This document shows positions 9,820 to 19,213 of a stretch of DNA of 37,316 nucleotides, piece after piece (the first letter of the stretch is position 1; each line of letters opens with the position of its first letter). The translations under genes were made by a program, and so were the position numbers. Source of the stretch: Streptococcus sp. HMSC067H01. Lineage in GTDB: Bacteria; Bacillota; Bacilli; Lactobacillales; Streptococcaceae. The stretch spans positions 72,739-110,054 of the forward strand of contig NZ_KV817781.1 in the NCBI RefSeq assembly GCF_001814775.1. Direction: 5' to 3'. The notes under the pieces are model-generated. The model did no database searches and was not told the DNA's origin. It saw only the letters and a list, made by a program, of their open reading frames with translations.

Positions 9820-10932
9820 ATGTTAATTGGAATTCCAAAGGAAATTAAAAATAATGAAAATCGTGTTGCTTTGACACCTGCTGGTGTACAGAGTCTTGTT
9901 GGTCGTGGTCACCGAGTCCTCATCGAAACAAATGCAGGTCTTGGATCTGGCTTTGCTGATGCTGACTATGAAAAGCAAGGAGCAGAAATTGTCGCAACTG
10001 CTGCTGAAGCCTGGGCTGCAGAGTTAGTTGTTAAAGTCAAGGAACCCCTTGCTAGTGAGTACCAGTTCTTGCGTGAGGATTTACTTCTCTTCACCTACTT
10101 GCACATGGCAGCTGCTCCAGAATTGGCTGATGCTATGCTTACAGCTAAAACAACTGGTGTTGCTTATGAGACAGTTCGTGATACTCAAGGGCAACTCCCT
10201 CTATTGGTTCCAATGAGTGAGGTTGCTGGTCGTATGGCAGTCCAAATCGGAGCTCATTTCTTGACTAAACAAGCTGGCGGTTCTGGTGTTCTCTTGGGTG
10301 GTGTTCCAGGTGTACCAAAAGGAAAAGTAACCATTATCGGTGGTGGTGTCGTTGGTACACATGCAGCTCGTATCGCTCTTGGTTTGGGAGCTCAAGTAAC
10401 TATTCTTGATATCAGCGCTAAGCGCCTCTCTGTCCTAGAAGATGTCTTTGGTCACCAAATCCAAACACTCATGTCTAACCCATTTAATATCGAAGCAAGT
10501 GTGCGTGAAGCAGACGTTGTTATCGGTGCAGTTTTGATCCCTGGTGCCAAAGCACCAAAATTGGTGACCGATGACATGGTTCAACAAATGCGTCCTGGTT
10601 CTGTCATCGTCGACGTTGCTGTAGACCAAGGTGGTGTTATTGCAACAGCTGACCGTGTGACAACTCATGATGAACCTGTCTATGAAAAACATGGTGTTCT
10701 TCACTATGCGGTTGCCAACATTCCTGGAGCTGTTGCTCGCACATCTACCATCGCCCTTACAAATGTGACTCTTCCTTATATCGAAGCCTTGGCAGGTAAA
10801 GGATTTAAGAAAGCTATCCTTGAAGACGCAGGCTTGCTTGAAGGTGTGACAACCTATCAAGGATACCTCACCAGTCAACCAGTTGCAGAAGGCTTGGAAC
10901 GTGACTTCACTTCAATCAGTGAACTTGTCTAA
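9820..10932 (+). CDS. ald: Alanine dehydrogenase
   Basis: Converts L-alanine reversibly to pyruvate and ammonia with NAD. The 370-residue length is normal and the frame is intact. [20 protein letters not shown] at the N-terminus, the catalytic region with TYLHMA, and the NAD-binding glycine motif [10 protein letters not shown] (~175) are all present. The start at 9820 is chosen from AAGGAG 9 bases upstream. A longer frame from 9796 lacks a site. It is one of only two plus-strand genes here, with its own promoter and a hairpin in its leader. As I recall, ald is broken in some pneumococci, so an intact copy fits another mitis-group species. It is followed 30 bases later by the 176-bp repeat. 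Confidence 0.96.
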   Translation: MLIGIPKEIKNNENRVALTPAGVQSLVGRGHRVLIETNAGLGSGFADADYEKQGAEIVATAAEAWAAELVVKVKEPLASEYQFLREDLLLFTYLHMAAAPELADAMLTAKTTGVAYETVRDTQGQLPLLVPMSEVAGRMAVQIGAHFLTKQAGGSGVLLGGVPGVPKGKVTIIGGGVVGTHAARIALGLGAQVTILDISAKRLSVLEDVFGHQIQTLMSNPFNIEASVREADVVIGAVLIPGAKAPKLVTDDMVQQMRPGSVIVDVAVDQGGVIATADRVTTHDEPVYEKHGVLHYAVANIPGAVARTSTIALTNVTLPYIEALAGKGFKKAILEDAGLLEGVTTYQGYLTSQPVAEGLERDFTSISELV

Positions 10933-10962
10933 AATGATTTATAAATTAATACTACAAAAATA

Positions 10963-11138
10963 AGAGGCTGGGACAAAAGTCCTAGCCTCTCATTTGTCTT
11001 TGGATTGTCGAGCAAGACGCAGTGGTTGAGTGGGCTCTTCTACGCTGATTTCATCAGCTTTTACAGCCCTACTCAACTGTGCGGAGGTGGGACGACGAAA
11101 TCGAATTCTAACGAATTACCGATTTCTGTCCCACTCTC
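10963..11138 (+). repeat. 176-bp multi-hairpin dispersed repeat, copy 1
   Basis: Begins AGAGGCTGGGACAAAAGTCC and ends GTCCCACTCTC. It is almost identical (three differences in 176) to the reverse complement of 27935-28110. It folds into: a 12-bp hairpin at the left end (10963-10990), a stem of GTTGAGTGGGCT with AGCCCTACTCAAC enclosing GCTGAT-TTC-ATCAGC, and a long imperfect hairpin at the right end bounded by GTGGGAC and GTCCCAC. It fills the convergent gap between ald and phoH, 30 bases from the ald stop and 7 from the phoH stop. It is not a BOX, RUP or SPRITE element as I know them. Small open frames in it are chance by-products. Confidence 0.9.
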
Positions 11139-11145
11139 TTTATCT

Positions 11146-12132
11146 TTATTCTGTTTCTTCTTGATTTTCTTCAGCTTTGACAGGTCGAGGTTCATAGGCT
11201 CTGATAATTTGAGCGACAACTGGGTGGCGAACCACATCCTTGGCTGAGAAATGAACAAAGTCAATTTGGTGAATGTTCTTAAGTTTTTCTTGGGCATCAA
11301 TCAAACCTGACTTTACATTACGCGGTAGGTCAATCTGACTAATATCCCCATTGACAATCATCTTAGAATTAAATCCAAGACGTGTCAAGAACATCTTCAT
11401 CTGCATGATGGTTGTATTTTGGGCTTCATCCAAAATGACAAAGGCATCATCCAAGGTACGTCCACGCATATAGGCCAAAGGTGCAATCTCAATAATTTCT
11501 CTCTCCATGAGACGAGTTGTTTGGTCTTTCCCTAAGATCTGATATAAAGCATCATAAACTGGACGAAGATAAGGATCAACCTTTTCCTTGAGATCTCCTG
11601 GAAGAAATCCTAGACTCTCTCCTGCTTCTACTGCTGGACGTGTCAGAATAATACGCTTGACTTGCCCACGCTTGAGAGCTGTTACGGCTAAGGTAACTGC
11701 TAGGAAGGTTTTACCTGTCCCTGCTGGCCCAATACCAAAGGTCACATCGTGTTGTTTGACACTATCCACATAAAGCTTTTGACCCAAGGTTTTAACACGG
11801 ATAGGCTTGCCTGTATTATCCTTAATAATCTCTTCTTCATAGAGGGCGACAAACTTATCGATTTCATTATTCTTAACCATGGTAATAGCTGTCACTACAT
11901 CCGGAGTTCCAACGGTCATTCCACGATTGACCAAAACCATCAGGGCTTGAATAACTTGTCGGGCTTCCTCACAAGCTGACTCTTCCCCCAAGACTTGTAC
12001 AATCTCTGTACGAGCGTGGATGATGACACCTAACTCATCCTCCATCAAACGAAGGTGGCGCTCATTAGAACCAAAAAGATGAAATAAATCATCTGGATGA
12101 CTAAGCTGAATGTCTATTGAATGTTCCTTCAA
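11146..12132 (-). CDS. phoH: PhoH-family ATPase
   Basis: 328-residue cytoplasmic P-loop protein. An N-terminal KH-like region (~1-100) is followed by the PhoH helicase-like domain: Walker A GPAGTGKT at 135-142 and Walker B FVILDEAQN at 231-239. The family is linked to RNA metabolism (in many bacteria next to ybeY), but the exact role is unsettled. The start is TTG at 12132, with AGAGAGG about 8 bases upstream. A leader of about 100 bases separates it from an extended -10 promoter. It converges with ald across the 176-bp repeat. Confidence 0.94.
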   Translation of the reverse strand: MKEHSIDIQLSHPDDLFHLFGSNERHLRLMEDELGVIIHARTEIVQVLGEESACEEARQVIQALMVLVNRGMTVGTPDVVTAITMVKNNEIDKFVALYEEEIIKDNTGKPIRVKTLGQKLYVDSVKQHDVTFGIGPAGTGKTFLAVTLAVTALKRGQVKRIILTRPAVEAGESLGFLPGDLKEKVDPYLRPVYDALYQILGKDQTTRLMEREIIEIAPLAYMRGRTLDDAFVILDEAQNTTIMQMKMFLTRLGFNSKMIVNGDISQIDLPRNVKSGLIDAQEKLKNIHQIDFVHFSAKDVVRHPVVAQIIRAYEPRPVKAEENQEETE

Positions 12133-12235
12133 ATAAAGAACCTCTCTAACTCTTTTAATTTTATATAATGTTTCGTTTGCTTTTAGTAGTTAAAAAGTCG
12201 ATTAGGACCTAGTAAAAGTTAAACTGAATGACTAT

Positions 12236-12241
12236 ATTATA
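12236..12241 (-). promoter_or_regulatory. Extended -10 promoter of phoH
   Basis: TGCTATAAT on the minus strand: perfect -10 hexamer with a TGN extension. I see no good -35. The predicted leader to the phoH TTG is about 95-100 bases. Confidence 0.65.
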
Positions 12242-12286
12242 GCAAAGAGGCTGAGAAATTACTATCCCCAACCCCATCTAGTAGCC

Positions 12287-12502
12287 TTAATGTTCTAGAT
12301 ATTCTTGCCAAATTCGATCAAAGTCTCCCATATTAAAGGAAAAGCTAGCATGTTCCTCTAAAAAACGACTGACTTGATCGAAATCATCTGTATGCTTTGG
12401 GAAGGCAGACTCCTCAAAGGCCAAATCCGCTAAAATTGCTTTTGAACTATTGCTTTTAGGATTGCGTTCGGTCATGAGCCAAGTATAAAATGATTTTCTC
12501 AT
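12287..12502 (-). CDS. yozE: YozE-family (UPF0346) protein
   Basis: 71-residue soluble protein with the family pattern: [39 protein letters not shown] and a C-terminal [12 protein letters not shown]. The family forms a small helical fold of unknown function. It starts 8 bases after cvfB ends, so it is co-transcribed with cvfB. No clear terminator follows it. Confidence 0.93.
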   Translation of the reverse strand: MRKSFYTWLMTERNPKSNSSKAILADLAFEESAFPKHTDDFDQVSRFLEEHASFSFNMGDFDRIWQEYLEH

Positions 12503-12510
12503 AAGCCTCC

Positions 12511-13365
12511 CTAGATTAGTTCCGTACCAAACTGGTCTTGTTTAATTTTACCAGCCTTCATCAAACCACCGAGCGCTTTTTTAAATTGACCTTTAGAGAT
12601 ACCAAAGGTTGCCTTGATATCATCTGGCGCTGACTTGTCATTCAGGGTCATGAAGCCACCATTGCTTTCCAAGTAAGTCAAGATCATCTGCGCATCGTTT
12701 TCCAACATCTCAAAAGAACGTGGTTTTAGTGAAAGATTGAGTGTGCGATCCACCTCACGGAAGCCAATAACACGTACATCTAACACTTGCCCCAAACGTG
12801 GCTCTGCATAACGCTCACTTGGATGGATGAAGCCAAGCATGTTATTTTCTGGCAGGTAAACAAAAGTTCCTGACAACTTGAGACGATAAACAATGGCTGG
12901 CCAGTTTTGGTTCTGCATGTTATTGTAGGCAGGACGAGCCAATCGTTGGAAGTCTTCCTGATAAGCCAATACGCCCCAGATACGGTCCTTCTTGTCCACT
13001 TCTAGACGAATGTATAGGCGATCGCCTTTCTTTGGCCAAAGTTCTTTAAGCTCAGGTAGAATATCCAGTGACACAACGATTTCCTTGTCAGGAAGACCTG
13101 TATCAACAAAGACACCCAAATCCTTACGAACTTCTGTTACGGTTCCCCAACCAAATTGGTCCTGAGTGGCAGTGACCTCTATAGTTGTCAAACGTAGTTT
13201 TTGCTTCATATCCGTGTAGGCAAAACCTTTGACCGTATCCCCCACTGTATGCTGACCTTCTTCCTTAGCAAGAGCATAGGTTTGACCATCCTTTTGAACA
13301 AAGTAAAAACGGTCATTTTCATCGATGATGAGTCCAACGATAAAACTTGCAAGATTTGTATTCAT
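12511..13365 (-). CDS. cvfB: CvfB-like S1-domain RNA-binding protein
   Basis: 284-residue protein of the CvfB/YitL family: three S1-like domains and a C-terminal winged helix ([21 protein letters not shown]). CvfB binds RNA and affects virulence-factor expression in Staphylococcus aureus. The function in streptococci is inferred from that. The start at 13365 ([13 protein letters not shown]) has GAAGGAAAT upstream. The longer frame to 13404 runs back into the frr terminator hairpin and has no ribosome site. Confidence 0.9.
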   Translation of the reverse strand: MNTNLASFIVGLIIDENDRFYFVQKDGQTYALAKEEGQHTVGDTVKGFAYTDMKQKLRLTTIEVTATQDQFGWGTVTEVRKDLGVFVDTGLPDKEIVVSLDILPELKELWPKKGDRLYIRLEVDKKDRIWGVLAYQEDFQRLARPAYNNMQNQNWPAIVYRLKLSGTFVYLPENNMLGFIHPSERYAEPRLGQVLDVRVIGFREVDRTLNLSLKPRSFEMLENDAQMILTYLESNGGFMTLNDKSAPDDIKATFGISKGQFKKALGGLMKAGKIKQDQFGTELI

Positions 13366-13382
13366 ATTTCCTTCTTTCGAAT

Positions 13383-13414
13383 AAAACTCAGCCAGCAATG
13401 CCAACTGAGTTTTT
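13383..13414 (-). terminator. Terminator-like hairpin after frr
   Basis: Minus-strand arms AAAACTCAG and CTGAGTTTT, a 13-base loop and a short T-rich tail (TTTTATT). It lies between the frr stop and the cvfB start. The weak tail suggests partial read-through, and I see no separate cvfB promoter. Confidence 0.65.
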
Positions 13415-13425
13415 CTGTTTATTTC

Positions 13426-13983
13426 TTAGACTTCCAAGATTTCTTTTTCTTTATTGGCAGTCATTTCGTCGATGTGTTTAACAGCATCGTCTGTCGCTTT
13501 TTGAATATCTTTTTCAAGAGTCTTCAATTCATCTTCAGTGATTTCTTTAGCTTTTTCTTGTTTTTTAGCTTCATCCATAGCGTCACGACGGATATTACGG
13601 ATAGCAACTTTAGCATTCTCACCAACTTTTTTCACTTCTTTAGCGAGATCACGACGAGTTTCTTCTGTGAGAGCTGGGATTACCAAACGAATAACAGAAC
13701 CATCGTTAGCTGGCGTGATACCTAGGTCTGAAGCATTCAAAGCACGTTCGATATCTTTCAAAGATGATTTGTCAAATGGTGTTACCAACAAGACACGCGC
13801 TTCTGGGATTGTGATAGAAGCAATTTGGTTAAGTGGTGTTTCAACACCATAGTACTCAACGTGGATGCGGTCAAGCAAGCTAGCATTAGCACGGCCAGCA
13901 CGAATACTTCCAAACTCACGAGCAAGTGAGTGGTGAGATTGAGTCATTCTCTCTTTTGCTTTTTCTACGATTGCGTTTGCCAT
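13426..13983 (-). CDS. frr: Ribosome recycling factor
   Basis: Splits post-termination ribosomes together with EF-G and releases mRNA and tRNA. The 185-residue length is standard. Conserved segments [23 protein letters not shown] near the start (read as two blocks) and the hinge region around [19 protein letters not shown] are present, and the C-terminal helix is rich in Lys and Glu. It follows pyrH after 9 bases, the usual pyrH-frr pair. Confidence 0.98.
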   Translation of the reverse strand: MANAIVEKAKERMTQSHHSLAREFGSIRAGRANASLLDRIHVEYYGVETPLNQIASITIPEARVLLVTPFDKSSLKDIERALNASDLGITPANDGSVIRLVIPALTEETRRDLAKEVKKVGENAKVAIRNIRRDAMDEAKKQEKAKEITEDELKTLEKDIQKATDDAVKHIDEMTANKEKEILEV

Positions 13984-13992
13984 AATGATTTC

Positions 13993-14727
13993 TTATTCCT
14001 TTTCTTCGATATTATTTGAAACTGTAGTTCCGATATTTTCACCAAATACAACACGTTTAATATTCCCTGGTTGGTTCATGTTGAAAACTACCAAGTCAAT
14101 ATCATTGTCCATTGAAAGTGTTGAAGCAGTTGAGTCCATGATACGGAGACCTTTATTAATGACATCACGGTGAGTCAACTCTTCAAATTTAACGGCTGTC
14201 TTATCCTTTTTGGGATCAGCGTTATAGACACCGTCAACACCATTCTTAGCCATCAAGATAGCGTCCGCTTCAATCTCTGCTGCACGAAGGGCGGCTGTTG
14301 TATCTGTTGAGAAGTATGGTGATCCAATTCCCGCACCAAAGATAACAATGCGTCCTTTTTCAAGATGACGAAGTGCACGTCCACGAACGTAAGGTTCTGC
14401 TACTTGTTGCATGGCAATGGCTGTTTGCACACGAGTATCCACACCCACTTGTTGCAATGAATCTGCCATCACAAGAGCATTCATAACTGTTCCAAGCATT
14501 CCTGTGTAGTCTGCCTGAACACGATCCATTCCAGCTTCTGCCGCAGGTTCTCCACGCCAGAGATTTCCTCCACCAATAACGAGGGCAATCTCAATACCTA
14601 AGTTATGTACTTCCTGAATTTCTTCAGCCATTGCTTGAACAGTTTTGATATCAATTCCGACACCACGTTCCCCAGCAAGGGCCTCACCTGATAACTTAAT
14701 CAAAATACGTTTATATTTGGGTTCCAC
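13993..14727 (-). CDS. pyrH: UMP kinase
   Basis: Phosphorylates UMP to UDP, feeding pyrimidine nucleotide pools. It is hexameric, of the amino-acid-kinase fold. It has 244 residues from a GTG start at 14727, with AAGGAG nine bases upstream. The protein begins [20 protein letters not shown]. An upstream TTG at 14754 would place the start before the ribosome site and is rejected. Conserved [10 protein letters not shown] and [11 protein letters not shown] are present. Forms an operon with frr. Confidence 0.97.
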   Translation of the reverse strand: MEPKYKRILIKLSGEALAGERGVGIDIKTVQAMAEEIQEVHNLGIEIALVIGGGNLWRGEPAAEAGMDRVQADYTGMLGTVMNALVMADSLQQVGVDTRVQTAIAMQQVAEPYVRGRALRHLEKGRIVIFGAGIGSPYFSTDTTAALRAAEIEADAILMAKNGVDGVYNADPKKDKTAVKFEELTHRDVINKGLRIMDSTASTLSMDNDIDLVVFNMNQPGNIKRVVFGENIGTTVSNNIEEKE

Positions 14728-14757
14728 CTGACTTCGCTCCTTTATTTTATTCAAACT

Positions 14758-14763
14758 ATTTTA
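14758..14763 (-). promoter_or_regulatory. Extended -10 promoter of pyrH-frr
   Basis: TGTGATAAAAT on the minus strand: -10 TAAAAT with TGN extension, about 30 bases upstream of the GTG. No strong -35. Confidence 0.6.
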
Positions 14764-14813
14764 TCACAATTTCTAAGATTTTTATAGTATCATGAGTATT
14801 TCTTTTAAAAAAA

Positions 14814-16148
14814 TTAGATAGTTAAAAATTCCTCTAAATCAGCCAAGGCACGCTCTGCAATTTTTTCATAACGAGCCTTCTTATCACGAATGCGTTCACC
14901 TTCCAATTCCTTGATAATTCCGAAATTGACGTTCATTGGTTGGAAATGTTTGCTGTCCGCATGGGTGATGTAATGAGCTAGACTGCCAATTGCAGTCGTT
15001 TCTGGGAAAATAGCAGGACTTTCTCCCTTGAAAAGACGAGCTGCGTTAATACCAGCTACTAGACCTGATGCCGCTGACTCAACATAGCCTTCCACTCCAG
15101 TCATCTGACCAGCAAAGAAGAGATTTGGTTGTTTCTTAGAACGGTAGGTCTGTTCAAGAAGATTTGGTGAATCCATGTAAGAATTACGGTGCATCACTCC
15201 ATAACGGACAAACTCCGCATTTTCAAGACCTGGAATCATTTGGAAAACACGTTTTTGTTCTCCCCATTTGAGGTGGGTTTGGAATCCAACGATATTATAA
15301 AGACTTCCAGCAGCATTGTCCTGACGAAGCTGAACTACAGCGTATGGTGTCTTAAATTCTCCGTCACGAGGACCTGTGTAATCGTCTGGATACTCTAAAC
15401 CAACTGGTTTCATAGGACCATAGAGCATGGTTTTGATACCCCGTTTAGCCATAACTTCGATCGGCATGCATCCTTCAAAATACTTTTCTTTTTCAAAAGA
15501 ATTTAACGGAGCTTCTTCCGCATTGACCAAGGCTTCATGGAAATCCATAAATTCTTGCTTGGTCATAGGAGCATTGAGGTAGGCCGCTTCTCCCTTGTCA
15601 TAACGAGATTTGAGATAAACCTTGTTCATATCAATCGTATTAACATCCACAATAGGCGCTGCAGCATCGTAGAAATAAAAACCGTCACCGCCATTAAGAG
15701 CGTGAATTTTCTCAGCAAGGGTATCACTAGTCAAAGGACCAGTCGCTACAACTGTAATAGCATCTGTTGGCAATTCTGTAATTTCGTCACGTACCACTTC
15801 AATCAAGGGATGATTAGCAATTTTTTCAGTGACCATTTGAGAAAAACCATCACGGTCAACCGCAAGTGCTCCTCCAGCAGGAACACGGGTTGCTTCAGCA
15901 GATTCCAAGATAACAGAACCCAAGCGACGCATTTCTTCCTTGAGGAGACCAACAGCATTTGTAAGTGCATCCCCTCGCAAGGAGTTGGAACAAACTAACT
16001 CGGCAAAATTGTCTGTTTTGTGCTGAGGTGTTGACTTGACACCACGCATTTCATACAGTTTAACAGGAATCCCACGTTCTGCGATTTGGTAAGCTGCTTC
16101 CGAACCTGCCAAACCAGCACCGATAACATTGATATAAGATTGAGACAC
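14814..16148 (-). CDS. trmFO: tRNA m5U54 methyltransferase, folate/FAD type
   Basis: Methylates U54 of the tRNA T-loop with methylenetetrahydrofolate and FAD (formerly Gid). 444 residues, full length. The FAD-binding motif [11 protein letters not shown] is at the N-terminus. Downstream are conserved [12 protein letters not shown], and near the C-terminus the second flavin motif [19 protein letters not shown]. It starts at GTG (16148) with AGAGG about 10 bases upstream. It has its own promoter inside the rsmI terminator region and a long structured leader. Confidence 0.96.
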   Translation of the reverse strand: MSQSYINVIGAGLAGSEAAYQIAERGIPVKLYEMRGVKSTPQHKTDNFAELVCSNSLRGDALTNAVGLLKEEMRRLGSVILESAEATRVPAGGALAVDRDGFSQMVTEKIANHPLIEVVRDEITELPTDAITVVATGPLTSDTLAEKIHALNGGDGFYFYDAAAPIVDVNTIDMNKVYLKSRYDKGEAAYLNAPMTKQEFMDFHEALVNAEEAPLNSFEKEKYFEGCMPIEVMAKRGIKTMLYGPMKPVGLEYPDDYTGPRDGEFKTPYAVVQLRQDNAAGSLYNIVGFQTHLKWGEQKRVFQMIPGLENAEFVRYGVMHRNSYMDSPNLLEQTYRSKKQPNLFFAGQMTGVEGYVESAASGLVAGINAARLFKGESPAIFPETTAIGSLAHYITHADSKHFQPMNVNFGIIKELEGERIRDKKARYEKIAERALADLEEFLTI

Positions 16149-16164
16149 GACACTAATACCTCTT

Positions 16165-16273
16165 TGGGAGTGTGAATTTCCTGAGTCAGGTTGAAAAAGT
16201 TCCCTCCGAACTTACTTCGCTTTCGAATTTCTTGGCTCAGGCTGAAAAAGTCAACAGGACTTTTTCACTCCCA
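16165..16273 (-). other. Structured element with internal duplication in the trmFO leader
   Basis: Bounded by TGGGAGTG and CACTCCCA (8-bp inverted ends). Read on the trmFO strand it holds a strong hairpin TGAAAAAGTC-CTGTT-GACTTTTTCA, a TTCG-AAAG-CGAA mini-hairpin, AAGTTC-GGAGG-GAACTT, and CCTGA-C-TCAGG. Two 28-base segments starting GACTTTTTCAGCCTGAG and AACTTTTTCAACCTGAC agree at 23 positions, pointing to a duplication. It could be a small dispersed repeat (MITE-like) or a regulatory leader. It ends just upstream of the trmFO ribosome site. Confidence 0.6.
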
Positions 16274-16300
16274 CAAATCTTTCTATTTTTTTCTTCTTCT

Positions 16301-16328
16301 AGTATAACAAAAAAAGGGAAGAAGGCAA
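16301..16328 (-). promoter_or_regulatory. Promoter of trmFO, fused to the rsmI terminator
   Basis: Extended -10 TGTTATACT (TATACT at 16301-16306) directly continues the T-tract of the rsmI terminator. A candidate -35 TTGCCT (16323-16328, spacer 16) lies in the terminator loop. Confidence 0.65.
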
Positions 16329-16336
16329 ACTTCCCT
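16309..16336 (-). terminator. Terminator of the tmk-holB-yabA-rsmI operon
   Basis: Minus-strand AGGGAAG-TTTGCCTT-CTTCCCT followed by T7, starting 2 bases past the rsmI stop. Confidence 0.9.
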
Positions 16337-16338
16337 GT

Positions 16339-17217
16339 CTAGTTGTTTTCCTGATGTTCTTCCCATTCGTGGTAGGCAGCGTAGAGCTGGCTTTTGTTCC
16401 ATTGGTAAATCTTCGCAACTTCCTTAATGGCTTGATTTTTCTTAATACCTTGCTGGATACGGACTTGAATTTCTAAGAACAAGTCAATTTCATCCTTATC
16501 CTCTACCTCCTGACTAGCACCTTCTACAATGAGAAGACATTCGCCTTTGAGCGGTGTTTCTGCGATGCTTTCCAGTAATTCTGAAATTTTTCCACGTTGG
16601 TATTCTTCAAAGATTTTAGTCAATTCTCTAACCAAGACCACCGAGCGATCATCGTAGACTTCTAGCATATTTTCTAGCGTATCTGCCACACGGTGGGGTG
16701 ATTCATAGAAAATCTGAGTCTCAGGATAAGCTTTTTTTGCTTCGAAAAACTGCTTTTGCTGACCAGATTTTCGTGGTAAGAAACCATAAAAAGTGTGAGG
16801 TTGGGGTGCTAAACCGCTAGCAATCAAGGCAGAAATTCCTGCACTAGCTCCTGGAACTGTGACAACCGCGATGTCTTCTTCAATGGCAGACTTGACCAAA
16901 TCATGCCCTGGATCGGAAATGCTAGGCATCCCTGCATCAGATACTTGGGCAAGATTTTGACCTTGCTTTAACAATTCGATCAAATCAGGAATTTTTTCCT
17001 TGGCATTATGCTCGTGAAAACTGATCTGTTTAGTCGAAATATCAAAATGCTTAAGCAAAAGTCCAGTATTACGAGTATCTTCAGCCGCAATCCAGTCGAC
17101 CTCTTTCAAGGTCTGAATGGCGCGGAAAGTCATATCTTCTAGATTACCAATCGGCGTTGCGACTAGATAAAGCTTGCCATAGGGAGATTGTCCCTTAAAA
17201 CTCTTTTGAATCTGCAT
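16339..17217 (-). CDS. rsmI: 16S rRNA 2'-O-ribose C1402 methyltransferase
   Basis: SAM-dependent methyltransferase of the tetrapyrrole-methylase fold that modifies C1402 in the decoding site of 16S rRNA. 292 residues. YLVATPIGNLEDMTFRAI, AAEDTRNTGLLLKHF, VSDAGMPSISDPG and VPGASAGISALIASG are the family motifs in order. The GGGAG ribosome site is made by the last codons of yabA, and the start lies 2 bases past the yabA stop. Last gene of the tmk operon. Confidence 0.97.
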   Translation of the reverse strand: MQIQKSFKGQSPYGKLYLVATPIGNLEDMTFRAIQTLKEVDWIAAEDTRNTGLLLKHFDISTKQISFHEHNAKEKIPDLIELLKQGQNLAQVSDAGMPSISDPGHDLVKSAIEEDIAVVTVPGASAGISALIASGLAPQPHTFYGFLPRKSGQQKQFFEAKKAYPETQIFYESPHRVADTLENMLEVYDDRSVVLVRELTKIFEEYQRGKISELLESIAETPLKGECLLIVEGASQEVEDKDEIDLFLEIQVRIQQGIKKNQAIKEVAKIYQWNKSQLYAAYHEWEEHQENN

Positions 17218-17219
17218 AC

Positions 17220-17537
17220 TTACTCCCTAAACAACAGTTCATCACAGAACATACATTCTGCATCCTGCTCTCGACGTTGGCCATAAAAGTCACGACAAAC
17301 ATGAAAACCGTCCTCATAAATGCGACGAACATTTTCCCTCACATGTTTAGTTTTGGATGGAGTTGTCTCCTCAACTTCTCCCAATCGTTCTCTCAATTTA
17401 TCATTTTCTAAACGAAGAGCTGTATTTTCCTCTACCAGACTCTTGAGATTTTTTTTGATGGCTTCGACGTCTGCCAAGGTTACCAACAATTGCTGTGAAA
17501 AGTCATCTAAAGCATCAAATAATTCTTTTTTATTCAT
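17220..17537 (-). CDS. yabA: Replication initiation control protein YabA
   Basis: 105-residue negative regulator of DNA replication initiation that bridges DnaA and the beta clamp in Bacillus. An N-terminal leucine-rich coiled coil (~10-55) drives tetramer formation. The C-terminal zinc-binding set H79, C81, C95 and C98 (FHVC and CMFC) is intact. It lies between holB and rsmI, the usual order except that yaaT (ricT), found between holB and yabA in Bacillus, is absent here. Confidence 0.95.
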   Translation of the reverse strand: MNKKELFDALDDFSQQLLVTLADVEAIKKNLKSLVEENTALRLENDKLRERLGEVEETTPSKTKHVRENVRRIYEDGFHVCRDFYGQRREQDAECMFCDELLFRE

Positions 17538-17566
17538 TACAGCCCTTTCTTTAATTTATCATTGCT

Positions 17567-18457
17567 TTAATTTTTTTGTAAAACCAGGTATTCCAAAGCG
17601 TTTTGAAAGCTGACATTGGCCCGCAACATTTTTCGAGCTTGAATGAGATTTTGCAAGATGTTCCGAGCTGAAACGTTGAAAATCTCCTGACCAGCTAATA
17701 CTTCTAAAACCCTGATCACCTGATCTTGCTTTTCTTTATCATCAGCCAAACTCGTTAATTTTGCAACCTGCAAATAGGATTCTTTTTTATGGGCTAAAAG
17801 CCAAGCAAAAAGGCGTTCACTTTCATCTACTAGTGCCCAAAATCCTGCTTGATGCACAAGTTTATCAGCCTCCGTCTGAGACTGACTAAATTGGGCCAAT
17901 AGTTTAGCTTTATTTTTTACTAAATCAGCCTGTTCAAGCTGAGATATTAGAGTTGGGACTTGTTTCTTAAATTGAAAAATCTGGGTCCGACTTCGAATCG
18001 TTGGCAACATTTGTTCTTCATCATTGGTCAAAAAGAATATGTATATTTCGCTCTGTGGTTCTTCAATAACCTTCAAGAGTGAATTTGCAGCATTCACATG
18101 CATTTTTTCCGCTTGTTCGATAATAAAAACCTGACGTTGATTTTCAATACCAGACTGGGAAAATTGACTGACTAATTCCCGAATACGCTCCGTCTTAATC
18201 ACTTGATTCAGAGGTTTAATTATAGTCACATCAGGAAGCTCTTCCTGCTCAATCAATTTACAATTCCGACATTTTTCACAAGGAAAAATACCAGTTTTCT
18301 CACTACAAAAGAGACTTTTAGACAAGAAAAGGGCCATCTCTAAACTTCCAAAATTACCTGAAAAGAGATAGGCGTGATTGAGCTGCCCTTGCTCCAAGAT
18401 ATGAACAAACCGTTCAAATTGTAGAGGCTGACAAGCTCTTAATTGATCTTGTTTCAT
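17567..18457 (-). CDS. holB: DNA polymerase III delta' subunit
   Basis: Clamp-loader subunit of the replicative polymerase. 296 residues: an AAA+ domain with a degenerate P-loop ([10 protein letters not shown]), as expected for delta', and a zinc module C51, C60, C63 and C66 (FPCEKCRNC). [13 protein letters not shown] and [13 protein letters not shown] (the SRC-like motif) follow. The ATG overlaps the tmk stop as ATGA, and AAGGAG abuts the start codon very closely, so coupling to tmk probably drives translation. Confidence 0.95.
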   Translation of the reverse strand: MKQDQLRACQPLQFERFVHILEQGQLNHAYLFSGNFGSLEMALFLSKSLFCSEKTGIFPCEKCRNCKLIEQEELPDVTIIKPLNQVIKTERIRELVSQFSQSGIENQRQVFIIEQAEKMHVNAANSLLKVIEEPQSEIYIFFLTNDEEQMLPTIRSRTQIFQFKKQVPTLISQLEQADLVKNKAKLLAQFSQSQTEADKLVHQAGFWALVDESERLFAWLLAHKKESYLQVAKLTSLADDKEKQDQVIRVLEVLAGQEIFNVSARNILQNLIQARKMLRANVSFQNALEYLVLQKN

Positions 18458-19092
18458 CTCCTTAATCCCATCCTATCAAAAAGTAGCTGCTGCGTGTTCG
18501 CAATCACTTGATCAAGTGGTAGGCTAGCATCGATTTTTACAATGCGGTTTGCTTCCTTTTCCAAAAGAGATAGATAACCCTGACGAACTTTTCGATGTAG
18601 GTTTAGGCCTTCCATGTCCAAACGATTGACTTCCCGATCACTGTTGGCAGCAATACGTGCCAGTCCCTCTTCGACCTCAATATCAAAATAAAGAGTCAAA
18701 TCAGGTTTCAGTCCATCAGTTGCAAACTCATTAAGCCAATCAATAGCTTCTTTATCTAAACCACGCCCAAATCCCTGATAGGCAACTGAACTGTCAATAA
18801 AGCGGTCCATAATAACCAGTTTTCCAGCTGCAAGTGCTGGTAAGACCTTTTCCACCAAGTGTTGTCGACGACTGGCAATATAGAGGAGAAGCTCCGTCTT
18901 AGGATCCATTTCAGTATGACTAGGATCTAGAATCACTTCTCGAATCTTTTCTCCAATCAAAACCCCGCCTGGTTCACGAGTGCTTAAAACTTCTATTCCC
19001 CTATCCTCTAATATAGGGATTAGGGCTTCAAGAACGCTTGTCTTTCCCGCTCCCTCTGGTCCCTCAAGAGAGACTAAAAATCCTTTTGACAT
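18454..19092 (-). CDS. tmk: Thymidylate kinase
   Basis: Phosphorylates dTMP to dTDP for DNA synthesis. The 212-residue length is standard. P-loop GPEGAGKT at residues 11-18, the DRF motif in [20 protein letters not shown], and STREPGG are present. First gene of the tmk-holB-yabA-rsmI operon. The ribosome site before ATG 19092 is weak. Confidence 0.97.
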   Translation of the reverse strand: MSKGFLVSLEGPEGAGKTSVLEALIPILEDRGIEVLSTREPGGVLIGEKIREVILDPSHTEMDPKTELLLYIASRRQHLVEKVLPALAAGKLVIMDRFIDSSVAYQGFGRGLDKEAIDWLNEFATDGLKPDLTLYFDIEVEEGLARIAANSDREVNRLDMEGLNLHRKVRQGYLSLLEKEANRIVKIDASLPLDQVIANTQQLLFDRMGLRR

Positions 19093-19122
19093 GTCTGACT
19101 CATTTCTATTTTTCTCTCTTCT

Positions 19123-19151
19123 ATTCTATCAAAAAAATAGGGATTTGTGAA
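19123..19151 (-). promoter_or_regulatory. Promoter of the tmk operon
   Basis: -35 TTCACA (19146-19151), 17-base spacer, -10 TAGAAT (19123-19128) with TGA extension, about 30 bases upstream of the tmk ATG. Confidence 0.75.
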
Positions 19152-19179
19152 AAGCTTTTTTCATTTCGCTCTTTGTAAT

Positions 19180-19213
19180 AAAAAAGAGGTTGAGTTTTAA
19201 CTCTCACCTCTTA
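19180..19213 (-). terminator. Terminator of the proBAC operon
   Basis: Minus-strand AAGAGGT arm pairing with ACCTCTT (plus GAG/CTC after a bulge), T6 tail. The proC stop codon is part of the stem. Confidence 0.8.

Noticed and set aside
11005..11247. Plus-strand frame of 80 codons overlapping the phoH end
   Set aside because: Its first part is the 176-bp repeat read through, the rest is antisense phoH. No ribosome site; the peptide resemblance to 27874-28122 is explained by the shared DNA repeat.
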